A stretch of 13,749 nucleotides of DNA from CAVQGZ01 sp964356295 (lineage in GTDB: Bacteria > Actinomycetota > Actinomycetes > Jiangellales > Jiangellaceae). The stretch covers positions 1 through 13,749 of the forward strand of contig CAYHHE010000080.1 in NCBI GenBank assembly GCA_964356295.1, given 5' to 3'. Both the position numbers and the translations under genes were made by a program. Under the pieces are notes generated by a model that saw nothing but the letters and a program-made list of their open reading frames with translations, searched no databases and had not been told where the DNA came from. Shown one piece after another: positions 1 to 7,593 of the stretch. How positions within the stretch are numbered: the first letter of the stretch is position 1; every line of letters begins with the position of its first letter.

Positions 1-55
1 GTAGCGCATCACCTTGCCAAGGTGAGGGTCGCGGGTTCGAATCCCGTCGTCCGCT
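1..55 (+). tRNA. tRNA-Gly(GCC), 5' end outside the window
   Basis: The visible part begins in the D-loop. The anticodon stem is TCACC/GGTGA around the loop TTGCCAA, which puts the anticodon GCC at 16-18. The T-arm (GCGGG-TTCGAAT-CCCGT, 31-47) is followed by the 3' acceptor strand CGTCCGC and discriminator T at 55. No CCA is encoded. The 5' acceptor strand and most of the D-arm lie upstream of base 1. A Gly-Cys-Val tRNA cluster is a common arrangement in Actinomycetota, which supports the call. Confidence 0.95.
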
Positions 56-84
56 CGGGGTCCGTCGTCCGACGGCCCGGTCAC

Positions 85-155
85 GGTGGAGTGGCCGAGA
101 GGCGAGGCAACGGCCTGCAAAGCCGTGTACACGGGTTCGAATCCCGTCTCCACCT
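85..155 (+). tRNA. tRNA-Cys(GCA)
   Basis: A complete cloverleaf can be drawn. The acceptor strands are GGTGGAG (85-91) and CTCCACC (148-154). The anticodon stem ACGGC/GCCGT encloses the loop CTGCAAA, with anticodon GCA at 117-119. The T-arm is ACGGG-TTCGAAT-CCCGT (131-147). The discriminator is T155, the U73 expected for tRNA-Cys. CCA is not encoded, so the 3' end must be added after transcription. The gene lies 29 bp after tRNA-Gly and was probably co-transcribed with it. Confidence 0.97.
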
Positions 156-173
156 CGAGGACAACTCAACAGC

Positions 174-251
174 GGGCGATTGGCGCAGTCTGGTTAGCGC
201 GCTTCCTTGACACGGAAGAGGTCACTGGTTCGAGTCCAGTATCGCCCACCA
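174..251 (+). tRNA. tRNA-Val(GAC), CCA encoded
   Basis: The acceptor strands are GGGCGAT (174-180) and ATCGCCC (241-247), with discriminator A248 and an encoded CCA at 249-251. The anticodon stem CTTCC/GGAAG holds the loop TTGACAC, giving anticodon GAC at 209-211. The T-arm contains the standard GGTTCGAGTCC core. It is the last tRNA of the three-gene cluster. Unlike the Gly and Cys genes next to it, it carries its CCA in the DNA. No clear rho-independent terminator follows. Confidence 0.97.
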
Positions 252-403
252 CGAACCCGCAGGTCACGAGCCTGGTCGGCCCTGTCTCACAACACGCGCC
301 AAGGTGGCGAATGACGGACGCGGCGTCCGCGTGACCCCGTCCCCCGTCCCGGCCCGCGGACCGTGCGTTTGCCCGACCGTCGCGACGTGGCGGCGCCCCG
401 ACG
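252..403. other. non-coding gap after the tRNA cluster
   Basis: No convincing gene, tRNA or terminator with a T-tract is visible here. The short open frames crossing it lack ribosome binding sites and read as low-complexity high-GC translations. Transcription of the tRNA operon must end somewhere in this stretch or in the repeat array that follows. Confidence 0.5.
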
Positions 404-585
404 ATGATCAGGGCGCCTCTGGTGTGCCACCATCATGATCAGGACGCCCTGAGTGTGCCTGAACCTTGATCAGCGCTTCTCTGTGGTGGTGGGTAGGTCT
501 GTCAGAGCGCCTGAGGTGTCGCTATCACGACACCACAGGCGCTCTGATCATGGAGCGAACGACACTCAAGGCGCGTTGATCATGC
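404..585. repeat. six degenerate repeats (four direct, two inverted), 31-32 bp period
   Basis: Six copies of a degenerate unit (core approximately ATGATCARRGCGCCT followed by a G/T-rich tail) are visible. Forward copies start near 404, 435, 466 and 499. Reverse-strand copies span about 553-528 and 585-560. Aligned on the TCA of the core, the forward copies sit at 408, 439, 470 and 502 (steps 31, 31, 32). The two reverse copies sit at 547 and 579 (step 32). The inner forward and reverse copies face each other and form the hairpin listed separately. Copies 1, 2, 3, 5 and 6 contain the palindrome TGATCA; copy 4 has lost part of it. Function is unknown. The spacing is close to three helical turns, which would suit a multi-site protein-binding region. 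It is not a CRISPR array, because the intervals are too short and the copies too divergent. Confidence 0.75.
502..547. other. 20-bp inverted repeat, 6-nt loop
   Basis: Bases 502-521 pair with 528-547 over 20 positions with a single mismatch (A opposite A), around the 6-nt loop CTATCA. It is built from the two facing innermost copies of the repeat array. Neither flank has a T-run, so it does not look like a classical intrinsic terminator. It could still slow or stop polymerase from either side, or be a protein-bound cruciform or operator. The pairing is seen directly; the role is not. Confidence 0.7.
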
Positions 586-642
586 TCGACCCCAGCGCAC
601 GGCCGCATCCGCAGCGCCAGCAGTACCGCGGCCGCGCGCCGT

Positions 643-762
643 CCGTTCCGAACCCAGACCGCGGCGATGGGTGAGAGCCGCGTCAACCTCGATCGCGCGC
701 TGACGCTGGCCGCCGAGCTCGAGGACGACGAGCTGAGCCGCAAGATGCGCACCGGCTCGTGA
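643..762 (+). pseudogene. VapB-type antitoxin remnant, N-terminus missing
   Basis: The frame ending at the TGA at 760-762 reads PFRTQTAAMG, then VNLDRALTLAAELEDDEL and a short basic end. This matches what I know of the C-terminal toxin-binding tail of VapB antitoxins paired with M. tuberculosis-type PIN toxins (usually a stretch like V-D-L-x-x-A-L-x-L-A-A-x-L-E-D-E-E). The ribbon-helix-helix DNA-binding half that should precede it, about 40-50 residues, is absent. Upstream the frame runs to a stop at 577-579, inside the repeat array, with no VapB-like sequence. The only ATG near is at 667 and would give 31 residues. Its stop overlaps the toxin's GTG start (GTGA at 759-762), the usual coupling in vapBC operons. 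I infer a truncated, non-functional antitoxin. Confidence 0.6.
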
Positions 763-1182
763 AGCTTGTCGATGCGAACGTCCTGCTGTACGCCGTGAAC
801 TCGTCCGCCCGGCACCACGAGGCGTCACGCGGCTGGCTCGATCGTGCTTGGTCCGGACACCGTTGCGTTCGCGTGGATCGCTCTCCTGGCGTTCATGCGC
901 CTGTCGTCCAAGGCGGGGCTCTTGCCCGCACCACTGACATCGGACCAGGCCATGGACCGGGTCGATGCCTGGCTCGGCGCAGCACCCGCTGTGGTTGTGC
1001 AACCGACCCCGCAGCACGCCAGCCTGGTGAGGACGCTGCTCGCCCCGCTGGGCACGGGTGGCAACCTCGTCAACGACGCCCACCAGGCTGCACTGGCTGT
1101 CGAGCACCGCTGCACGATCGTCTCCTTCGACAACGACTTGGGACGGTTCCTCGGTGTCCGATGGGTCCGCCCAACTGCCTGA
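759..1182 (+). pseudogene. VapC-type PIN-domain toxin, frameshifted
   Basis: VapC toxins are Mg2+-dependent ribonucleases that cut tRNA or rRNA. The first frame, from GTG 759, opens with MKLVDANVLLYAV, a PIN-domain beta strand with its first catalytic Asp (residue 5), and runs through HHEASRGWLDRA to about 848. The following part of the family sequence is then found one frame over, from about 844 to the TGA at 1180-1182. It includes AWIALLAFMRL, a helical section, NLVNDAHQAAL with the second conserved Asp, and VSFDNDLGRF. The joined product would be about 140 residues, the normal length. The break lies at GCTTGGTCC (846-854) and could be a net +1 insertion or -2 deletion. All recognisable catalytic residues survive across the two frames, so decay looks recent unless it is a sequencing error. 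It is paired with the truncated vapB just upstream. Confidence 0.75.
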
Positions 1183-1332
1183 GAGTCCAACGATCGCCTT
1201 CGCCGTCGGGAACCATCAGCGCCGGGCCGTCCAGCACCATGACCTGACCGATGTCGAGGCGAATGAGGGGATTCGGTCCCTGGTCAGGTTCCGCGCTCGA
1301 CGCCGATCATGGGGATCGGGAGGGCGTCGGTG

Positions 1333-1701
1333 ATGACATCGACCCGGTGGCACAAGGTGCTGGTGGCCCTGGCCGTCGTTCCCGCCTTGGTGGGGGTGAT
1401 CGACGCGGCGCTGAGCCGCCAGGTGGACCTGCTCATGGTCTTCGCCCTCGTGGCTCTTCCGTTGCTGGCCCTGCTGGTCATGCTGCAGTGGGGACAGCCG
1501 GCCGTGTCCGTCCGCCGCGACCTGGCGGCCTGGTTGCGCGATCGAGCGGCCCTCACCGGGGAGCCGATGGACGCCATCGCGAACCGACTCATCGCGAGTC
1601 AGCAGTCCATCCTCGGGGAGGGCGAGCGCGACGGCGACCACGCGTCGGAGTCCGATGAGGTTATCGGGGCGAAGGGCCGGACGCCGGCGAAGCCGCCGTG
1701 A
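1333..1701 (+). CDS. small two-helix membrane protein with Arc-like cytoplasmic tail
   Basis: This 122-residue protein has two hydrophobic segments (about residues 8-28 and 33-52), a short turn between them, then a soluble tail. The tail section at about 60-95 (RRDLAAWLRDRAALTGEP, then ANRLIA) resembles the helix-turn-helix part of ribbon-helix-helix (Arc/MetJ-like) antitoxin proteins. The last 25 residues are charged and probably disordered. I prefer ATG 1333 because GGGAGG lies at 1318-1323, nine bases upstream. ATG 1309 in the same frame would add eight residues. Its stop overlaps the GTG of the next gene (GTGA, 1698-1701), so the two are almost certainly translationally coupled. No specific function is recognised. 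It may be a membrane partner of the large fusion protein. The RHH resemblance is a weak, by-eye inference. Confidence 0.7.
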   Translation: MTSTRWHKVLVALAVVPALVGVIDAALSRQVDLLMVFALVALPLLALLVMLQWGQPAVSVRRDLAAWLRDRAALTGEPMDAIANRLIASQQSILGEGERDGDHASESDEVIGAKGRTPAKPP

Positions 1702-4700
1702 CCTCCGCCGCGGGGTCTGCGTTCGGCATGCGGCTCCAGGGGCGAGGCGCAGACCCTCGGCTGGTGGGAGGCAAGGCCGCTGCCATCGACCGGCTGCTCG
1801 GCGCGGGCGTGCCAGTCCCCTCGGCATACGTGCTCACCGTCGAGGCCTACCGGCGATTCACCGCGCAACCCGACCTGGCGCAGTTCCTCGCCGATCTCGC
1901 GACGCAGCACGCATCAGGCACAGACCTGGACGGCGCACTCGTCGACCGCGTCTTCCTCGAAGCCCCGATGCCGCAGGACGTCGCCTGCGCGATCCGGGAG
2001 GCGCAGCACGCCGTGCAGGCCACCGACGAATCGGTGCGCATGGTGGTGCGTTCCTCGGCCACGGCCGAAGACCTGGACTCAGCCAGCTTCGCCGGCCAGT
2101 ACCGCTCGCTGCTCGACGTCGAGGACGAGGCATGTCTGCAGCGAGCAGTGCGGCTGGTCTGGGCGTCTCTCTGGCACCCGGCCCCGCGCATCTACCGGCA
2201 CCTGCGCGGCCTGGACGATCGTGACCAGGCCATGGCCGTCCTCGTCATGGCCCAGGTGGACGCCCGAACCTCCGGCGTCGTCTTCACGATCGACCCGGGC
2301 GGTCAACCAGGTTGCGCCCGAGTCGAGGTGGTCGAGGGTCTGGCGGACCGTCTGGTCTCCGGCGCTGCCACGCCGACGGCCTACGTCGTGCCGTGCGAGC
2401 TGCCGTGCCCCGGTCTCCCGAGCGACGTCGCCGCCGCACTGAGGCAGGCGGTGGATCTTGCCGGCGTGCTCGATGCCCCACAAGACGTGGAGTGGGCTCA
2501 TGACGGCGAGCGATTGTGGATCGTCCAGGCTCGTCCGATCACCACGCTGGTCGATCGACCCCGAACTGACGACGGCTTCGACAGCCGGATCGACGAGTCC
2601 GCGACCTACACCAGCTCGGGGATCGCCGAGGCGTTGCCCGGGGTGCTTGCACCCCTGGTCTGGACCACGGCAGGTCGACTGCTGGACGACGCGCTGCACG
2701 AGCTCCTCGATCGGGTCGGGGCCCGGTCACCCGAGCCCCCCGGGCCCCTCGTCGACCGACTCCGGGGAAGGGCGGTGCTGAACTTCAGCCGGCTCGCCCT
2801 TGCGGTCGACACCCTCCCGACCGGGATGCGCGAGGAGCTGGAGGAGCAGTACTTCGCAGCCGACGCGACCCTCCCCACGCCGGGCCGACACCGCACCGGA
2901 CGTCGACACGCTCTGCGGGTGCTGCGGACTGAGCATCGCGCCGCATCGGAGGCTGAGATCTGCATCCGAGCCATCGATGAGGTGGTCGAGGCCCCCCTGG
3001 ACGTGTGCCGGCTGACCGACGACGAGCTGCTGACGCTGCACGCACGGCTGCTGGACCTCGCCGGTCGGACGGCGACGGCGCAGGCGATCGTGGCTGCTGC
3101 AGCCGCCGCTTCTCAGGCACGGTTGGAGGCACTGCTCGCGGGCTGGTACGAGCAGGAGACGGCAGCGTCGCTGTCGCAGTCTCTGATCGCCGGGATGGGC
3201 TCAGCCGGCACATTGAACGGGATCGAGGTGGCCGGACTCAACGATGTCGCCCTGCGACGAGCAGCCGATCGCGCTGGCTCGATGGCGGTCCTCGGCGGAC
3301 CCACCTGGGCCGAGAACCTGGACCTGGCAGCGCTCGCCGCGGCCGCAGAACCGATCGAGCCCGCCATCGACGACGCGCTCGGCGACGTGGAGCGTGACCT
3401 CACTGCTCGCCGGTCGTGGCGGACCACCCGCATGCTCACCGGTCAGGTGGTCGACGTCCGGTTGTCGGTGCTGCGACGGACCGTCTGGGAGACGCGGGCG
3501 GAACTCGCGCGCCGTGAGCACACCAAGGCGGCGATGCTTCGCCTCGGCGGGCCGGTTCGACGGACTCGGCTCGAGGTGGGTCGGCGCCTCACCGACGCGG
3601 GGCTCCTTACCCGGCCCACCGACGTCGACCTGCTGGGTGTCGGCGAGCTGGCCCCGGTGCTGGCCGGTTGTACCCCAAGCCGCATGACCCTGCTGCTGCG
3701 TCGCCGCTCGCTGGCCGAGGCGGAGGCTGCCGGGCCGTTGCCGCACGTCTTCACCGGTCACCCGCACCCGGAGACCCAGGCGACCGACCGATCCTGCACC
3801 TACTCCGGATGGGGGGCGGGGCCCGGTATCGCCGAAGGGCCTGCTCGGGTGGTGAGCGCACCTGCTGTGGATGCTCTCGCCGACGGTGACGTCCTGGTGG
3901 CTCGCAGCACAGACGCATCCTGGGCACCGCTGTTCCTACGGGCCGCAGCGCTCGTCGTCGAGGAAGGTGGACCGCTGTCTCACGCGGCCATCTGTGCCCG
4001 AGAGCTGGGGCTGCCCGCCGTGGTCAACGTCCCAGGGATCGCCGCTCGGCTCGCTGATGGTCCGCACCGGGTGCGGGTCGACGGGTCCAGCGGAACCGTC
4101 AGCATCCTCGAGGGCTCCACAGGATCTCTGCCACCGACGCAACGACATGACGACCCGGACGGGGCCGACGACCCGTCCGTGCGTCCGCCCCGCAGAGTGC
4201 CTGGGACCTCCGCCCGAGCCGGCGTCGCTGCGCCGCTGGACGACCTCGACTCACCCGGGGCCGCGGTCTTCGTCCCGGCGATCATGGGGATAGGCGTGGT
4301 CTTCTCGCTGGCCGTCGGGCTGACCTCGTCGCTCCAGCGGCTGCTTCGTCCACCGGGCACCGACCGGCGCAGCCGCCTGCTGGCGCACCAGACGGCGGTC
4401 GTGGCACTGCGCGGCGAGCGCGCAGCCCGGCAGGACCGGACCGGCCTGCTCGACCAACGCATGTACGCGTTCCTCGGCTTCGCGTTGATCGTCCTCGGGG
4501 TCTACATCGGCATCGGGGAGATCGCGAACTACTTCCGGCCTGGGTCCCTGCTCTGGAACGTGGCGTCGGTTCTCGCGCTGACACTGATGTGCACGGTGTG
4601 CTTCGAGGTGGCAGGCATCACGACCCTGAGGGCTGCGCTGAGCTACGACTGCCCGTCAGCAGTCTCGCGCGCGTTCCTGGCGTCCGCGTTGATGATGAGC

Positions 4701-6545
4701 CGCCCTGGCTCGAGCCCTCGTCGACGCCAGGACGACCAGCAGCCCCAGCAGGCGTCCTCGGCGTCGCAGGCCAACGGGTCGCCCCCGCTGCAACCCTTCC
4801 TGGCCGGTCTGGATCGCATGGCCATGAGCCAGGCGACCCACCGACGCCTCCGGCGGCTGGCCCGCGTGCTGTCCACGGTCGTGGTCATCGGGGTGCTGGT
4901 CATCACGCTGTCCGGTCGGATCAGTCCGCGCAATCCTCAGTTCGCCACCTTCCAGACTCCGGTCCTCGCGGCACTGCTGGTGGTCTACGTCCTCGCTGTG
5001 CTCGTCGCGGTGCGCTGGGAGGGCTTCGGCGGGGCCGTCATGCTGACCACTGCCACCTTCCTGGGCGTCCTCGCGGCCACTGAGTACTCCCCCATGGTGG
5101 CCTTCGTGCTGTTCGCCGCGCTGGCGGCGCCCGGCGCCCTCCATCTGCTCGGGTGGCAGCGGACCCGGTCACTGGCAGCCGTCCTCACCGTGCTGGGCGT
5201 GACCGCGACTCTCGCGGCCGCCGGCGGCGTGGCCGCCTACGAGCTGCACGCCTACGGCTTCGGCCCGACCCATCCGGAGTCCGTAGCCGCCGACCCGCCG
5301 GTCGAGGTGATCGAATGGATGGTTGCCGGCGGCACTACCCAGAACGCCACGACTGTCAAGGCCCGACTGGCGGCGGCCAGCGACGAGGTCTACCTCCTGC
5401 TCGCCTCGGATCCGGAGCTGGACCAGGCGCGTCGGTACGGGCCGGTGCGCGCCACCGAGCAGACCGACCGCGTTGCCACCTTCTCGGTCACCGGACTCCA
5501 GCCCGGCCAGACCTACCACTACGCCATCGACGCAGCCGGTCAGATCGAGACGGCCCGAACGGGCCGGGTCACCACCTTCCCGCAGGGGCCCGCGTCCTTC
5601 ACGTTCGCCTTCGCCAGCTGTGCGCAGACCGGCTCGAACGGATCGGTGTTCGACGCCATCCGCGACCTGGATCCGCTGTTCTTCCTGGCCACCGGGGACC
5701 TGTACTACGGCGATCTGACCGTGAACGACCCGTCGGCCTTCGGCGCGTTGTTCTCCACCACCTGGTCCTCGCCCGGACAGAGCGCGCTCTACCGCTCGAC
5801 CAGCCTGGCCTACACCTGGGACGACCACGACTACGACGGCAACGACGCCGACCGGACGGCCCCCAGCCGACCCGCGGCGTTGCACGCCTACCGCACCTAC
5901 GTCCCGCACTACCCGTTCGCGCTGACCGGCTCGGACGCGCCGGTGGCGCAGGCGTTCACCGTCGGGCGGGTCCGGGTCGTGCTCACCGACCTGCGTTCGG
6001 ACCGTTCCCCCGTGCTCGAACCGGACGGACCGGACAAGTCCATGCTGGGCGAGGAGCAGCGTGCCTGGCTCCTTCGCGAGATCACCGAGTCCAGCCGCAC
6101 CCACGCCGTGGTGGTCTGGGTGTCCAGCGCCCCCTGGATCATCGAGGAGAGCCCGGACAGCGACTCCTGGGGCGGGTACGCGACCGAACGGCAGCTCGTC
6201 GCCGACGCGCTCGAGGCGGCTGGGGTGAACAACCTGCTCATGCTCGCCGGCGACGCGCACATGCTGGCCATCGACGACGGCTCGCACAACACCTTCTCGG
6301 CCAGCGGCGAACCGTCGTTCCCGGTGTTCCACGCCGCCCCGCTGGACCGACCGCCCGGCATGAAAGGCGGCCCGTACAGCGAAGGCCAGTCCGCAGAGCC
6401 CGGCCAGTTCGGCGTGGTGCAGGTCCTGGACGACGGCACCGATGTCAGCGTGTCGCTCACCGGACGGTCGTGGAACGGGTCACGGCTGCCGGTGTCCTGG
6501 ACGTGGCAGGTGCCCGATGCGGCCTCGGGGAGGGCCAGCCAGTGA
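1698..6545 (+). CDS. fusion: rifampin-phosphotransferase/PEP-synthase-like enzyme + membrane domain + PhoD-like phosphatase
   Basis: One uninterrupted 1615-residue frame. Residues 18-285 form the PEP/pyruvate-binding ATP-grasp domain: VGGKAAAIDRL near 23, VRSSATAEDLDSASFAGQ at 117-134, GVVFTIDP at 193, and VQARPIT near 276-282. Residues about 290-690 resemble the helical middle domain of rifampin phosphotransferase (EALPGVLAPLVW). Residues about 700-805 are the swivelling phosphohistidine domain, with His762 in GGPLSHAAICARELGLPAV. This family transfers the beta phosphate of ATP through that His. A Pro/Asp-rich linker (805-853) leads to about eight membrane helices (854-1183). An Fn3-like PhoD N-domain (about 1199-1295) and a PhoD metallophosphoesterase follow, with Cys1308 (FASC), Asp1334 (GDLYY), Asp1375-Asp1378 (WDDHD) and Asp1519/His1521 (GDAHM). 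PhoD enzymes are extracytoplasmic phosphodiesterases/phosphomonoesterases. The GTG start is coupled to the preceding gene. Each half is of usual length for its family; the joining is what is odd. The substrate is unknown. Confidence 0.85.
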   Translation: MTSAAGSAFGMRLQGRGADPRLVGGKAAAIDRLLGAGVPVPSAYVLTVEAYRRFTAQPDLAQFLADLATQHASGTDLDGALVDRVFLEAPMPQDVACAIREAQHAVQATDESVRMVVRSSATAEDLDSASFAGQYRSLLDVEDEACLQRAVRLVWASLWHPAPRIYRHLRGLDDRDQAMAVLVMAQVDARTSGVVFTIDPGGQPGCARVEVVEGLADRLVSGAATPTAYVVPCELPCPGLPSDVAAALRQAVDLAGVLDAPQDVEWAHDGERLWIVQARPITTLVDRPRTDDGFDSRIDESATYTSSGIAEALPGVLAPLVWTTAGRLLDDALHELLDRVGARSPEPPGPLVDRLRGRAVLNFSRLALAVDTLPTGMREELEEQYFAADATLPTPGRHRTGRRHALRVLRTEHRAASEAEICIRAIDEVVEAPLDVCRLTDDELLTLHARLLDLAGRTATAQAIVAAAAAASQARLEALLAGWYEQETAASLSQSLIAGMGSAGTLNGIEVAGLNDVALRRAADRAGSMAVLGGPTWAENLDLAALAAAAEPIEPAIDDALGDVERDLTARRSWRTTRMLTGQVVDVRLSVLRRTVWETRAELARREHTKAAMLRLGGPVRRTRLEVGRRLTDAGLLTRPTDVDLLGVGELAPVLAGCTPSRMTLLLRRRSLAEAEAAGPLPHVFTGHPHPETQATDRSCTYSGWGAGPGIAEGPARVVSAPAVDALADGDVLVARSTDASWAPLFLRAAALVVEEGGPLSHAAICARELGLPAVVNVPGIAARLADGPHRVRVDGSSGTVSILEGSTGSLPPTQRHDDPDGADDPSVRPPRRVPGTSARAGVAAPLDDLDSPGAAVFVPAIMGIGVVFSLAVGLTSSLQRLLRPPGTDRRSRLLAHQTAVVALRGERAARQDRTGLLDQRMYAFLGFALIVLGVYIGIGEIANYFRPGSLLWNVASVLALTLMCTVCFEVAGITTLRAALSYDCPSAVSRAFLASALMMSRPGSSPRRRQDDQQPQQASSASQANGSPPLQPFLAGLDRMAMSQATHRRLRRLARVLSTVVVIGVLVITLSGRISPRNPQFATFQTPVLAALLVVYVLAVLVAVRWEGFGGAVMLTTATFLGVLAATEYSPMVAFVLFAALAAPGALHLLGWQRTRSLAAVLTVLGVTATLAAAGGVAAYELHAYGFGPTHPESVAADPPVEVIEWMVAGGTTQNATTVKARLAAASDEVYLLLASDPELDQARRYGPVRATEQTDRVATFSVTGLQPGQTYHYAIDAAGQIETARTGRVTTFPQGPASFTFAFASCAQTGSNGSVFDAIRDLDPLFFLATGDLYYGDLTVNDPSAFGALFSTTWSSPGQSALYRSTSLAYTWDDHDYDGNDADRTAPSRPAALHAYRTYVPHYPFALTGSDAPVAQAFTVGRVRVVLTDLRSDRSPVLEPDGPDKSMLGEEQRAWLLREITESSRTHAVVVWVSSAPWIIEESPDSDSWGGYATERQLVADALEAAGVNNLLMLAGDAHMLAIDDGSHNTFSASGEPSFPVFHAAPLDRPPGMKGGPYSEGQSAEPGQFGVVQVLDDGTDVSVSLTGRSWNGSRLPVSWTWQVPDAASGRASQ

Positions 6546-6563
6546 GACCGGGCGTACCTCGGC

Positions 6564-7496
6564 TCAGTCGGTGGGTAGCTGCGCGGCGTAGTTGCGCAGC
6601 ACCTCCGCGCTCTTCTCGAGGGCTTCGGCCTCCTCGGTGCCCATCCGCGGGTGCAGCACCGCCCCGACCCCGTGCCCGGTGACCAGCCGAGGCAACGCCA
6701 TGGAGCAGCCGTACTCGGGCACCGTGGCGGTCACGGTGTAGATGGCGCGCTCGTCGCGGACCAGCGACTCCACCAGTCGGGCTGTGGCCGCACCGATGCC
6801 GTAGTAGGTCGCACCCTTGCCCTCGATGATCGCGTAGGCAGCCCGCACCGTGTTCTGGGTGATCTCGTCACGGATCTGGTCGTTCCAGGGCGCGCCCACC
6901 GTCTCGGCGAAGTCGGCGACTGACAGGCCGGCGATGTCCAGCGACGACCAGCCCAGCACCTCAGAGTCGCCGTGCTCGCCGAACACGTAGCCGTGCACGT
7001 GTCGGGAGTCGACGTCCATGTGGGCGCCGACCATCTGGCGGAAGCGAGCGGTGTCCAGGATGGTCCCGGTGCCGAGGACGGACCCGGGTCTGGCCCCTGC
7101 GCCGTAGGCGATGCGCTCGGTCAGCTCGGTCATGATGTCGACGGGGTTGGCCGACACGGTGATGATCGCGTCCGGGGCGTTCTCCACGATCTGCGGGATG
7201 ACCGTCCGGAAGATCCCGGCGTTGCGGCCGAGCAGCTCCAGGCGGGTCTCGCCGGGCTTCTGGTTGACCCCAGCCGACATGACGACGACCTTGGCACCAG
7301 CCAGGTCGGCGTACGTGCCGCGGGTGACCCGCACCGGCGCGGTGAACGTGGTGGCGTGAGCGATGTCTCGAGCCTCGGCTTCGGCCTTGGCCTGGTTGAC
7401 ATCGATGAGGACGACCTCGCTCGCCGAGCCTCGGATGGCCATCGCGTACGCAGTGGCCGCGCCCACGAAACCGGTACCTACCACGCCGACCTTCAT
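6564..7496 (-). CDS. ldh: L-lactate dehydrogenase
   Basis: Catalyses interconversion of pyruvate + NADH and L-lactate + NAD+ in the cytosol. The product is 310 residues, normal for the family. The Rossmann motif GVVGTGFVGAA is at 4-14, with Asp32 ending the second strand as expected for NAD+. The substrate loop NQKPGETRLELLGRN has Gln79, which marks lactate rather than malate dehydrogenase (malate enzymes carry Arg), and the mobile-loop Arg85. Asn117, Asp148, Arg151 and the catalytic His175 in GEHGDSE are all present. Arg153 and His168 match the positions that bind fructose 1,6-bisphosphate in allosteric bacterial LDHs, so FBP activation is plausible. The start is the ATG at 7496: GGAGG lies seven bases upstream, and the Rossmann fold begins right after it. 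The frame stays open upstream, but only as the shadow of the next gene. It converges on the fusion gene with only 18 bp between stops. Confidence 0.97.
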   Translation of the reverse strand: MKVGVVGTGFVGAATAYAMAIRGSASEVVLIDVNQAKAEAEARDIAHATTFTAPVRVTRGTYADLAGAKVVVMSAGVNQKPGETRLELLGRNAGIFRTVIPQIVENAPDAIITVSANPVDIMTELTERIAYGAGARPGSVLGTGTILDTARFRQMVGAHMDVDSRHVHGYVFGEHGDSEVLGWSSLDIAGLSVADFAETVGAPWNDQIRDEITQNTVRAAYAIIEGKGATYYGIGAATARLVESLVRDERAIYTVTATVPEYGCSMALPRLVTGHGVGAVLHPRMGTEEAEALEKSAEVLRNYAAQLPTD

Positions 7497-7593
7497 CGTG
7501 AACCTCCGCAGCACGTCATCGTGGGCGATCGGTGACGACGCTAGCGACCGGCCCGGCTCCCCGCTTCCCGTTCGCCGGACTGACCCAGGGCGT

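Noticed and set aside
404..585. CRISPR array
   Set aside because: Copies are about 23 bp, quite divergent, change orientation midway and are separated by only 8-10 bp; there are no unique 30-bp spacers and no cas genes.
1076..1308. Reverse-strand frame reading LDIGQVMVLDGPALMVPDGEGD
   Set aside because: Looks protein-like for a short stretch, but it has no ribosome binding site, runs antisense into the toxin remnant and matches no family I recognise. It could be a fragment of a lost gene, but the support is too weak to call.
5169..6332. 387-codon reverse frame opposite the PhoD domain
   Set aside because: Val/Gly/Arg-rich composition and position opposite a well-recognised domain; a typical antisense shadow in high-GC DNA.
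4284..6545. Independent PhoD gene starting at ATG 4284
   Set aside because: No ribosome binding site upstream, and the frame is open from 1698 through this point with no stop. It is kept as a possibility under the topology finding, not as a feature.
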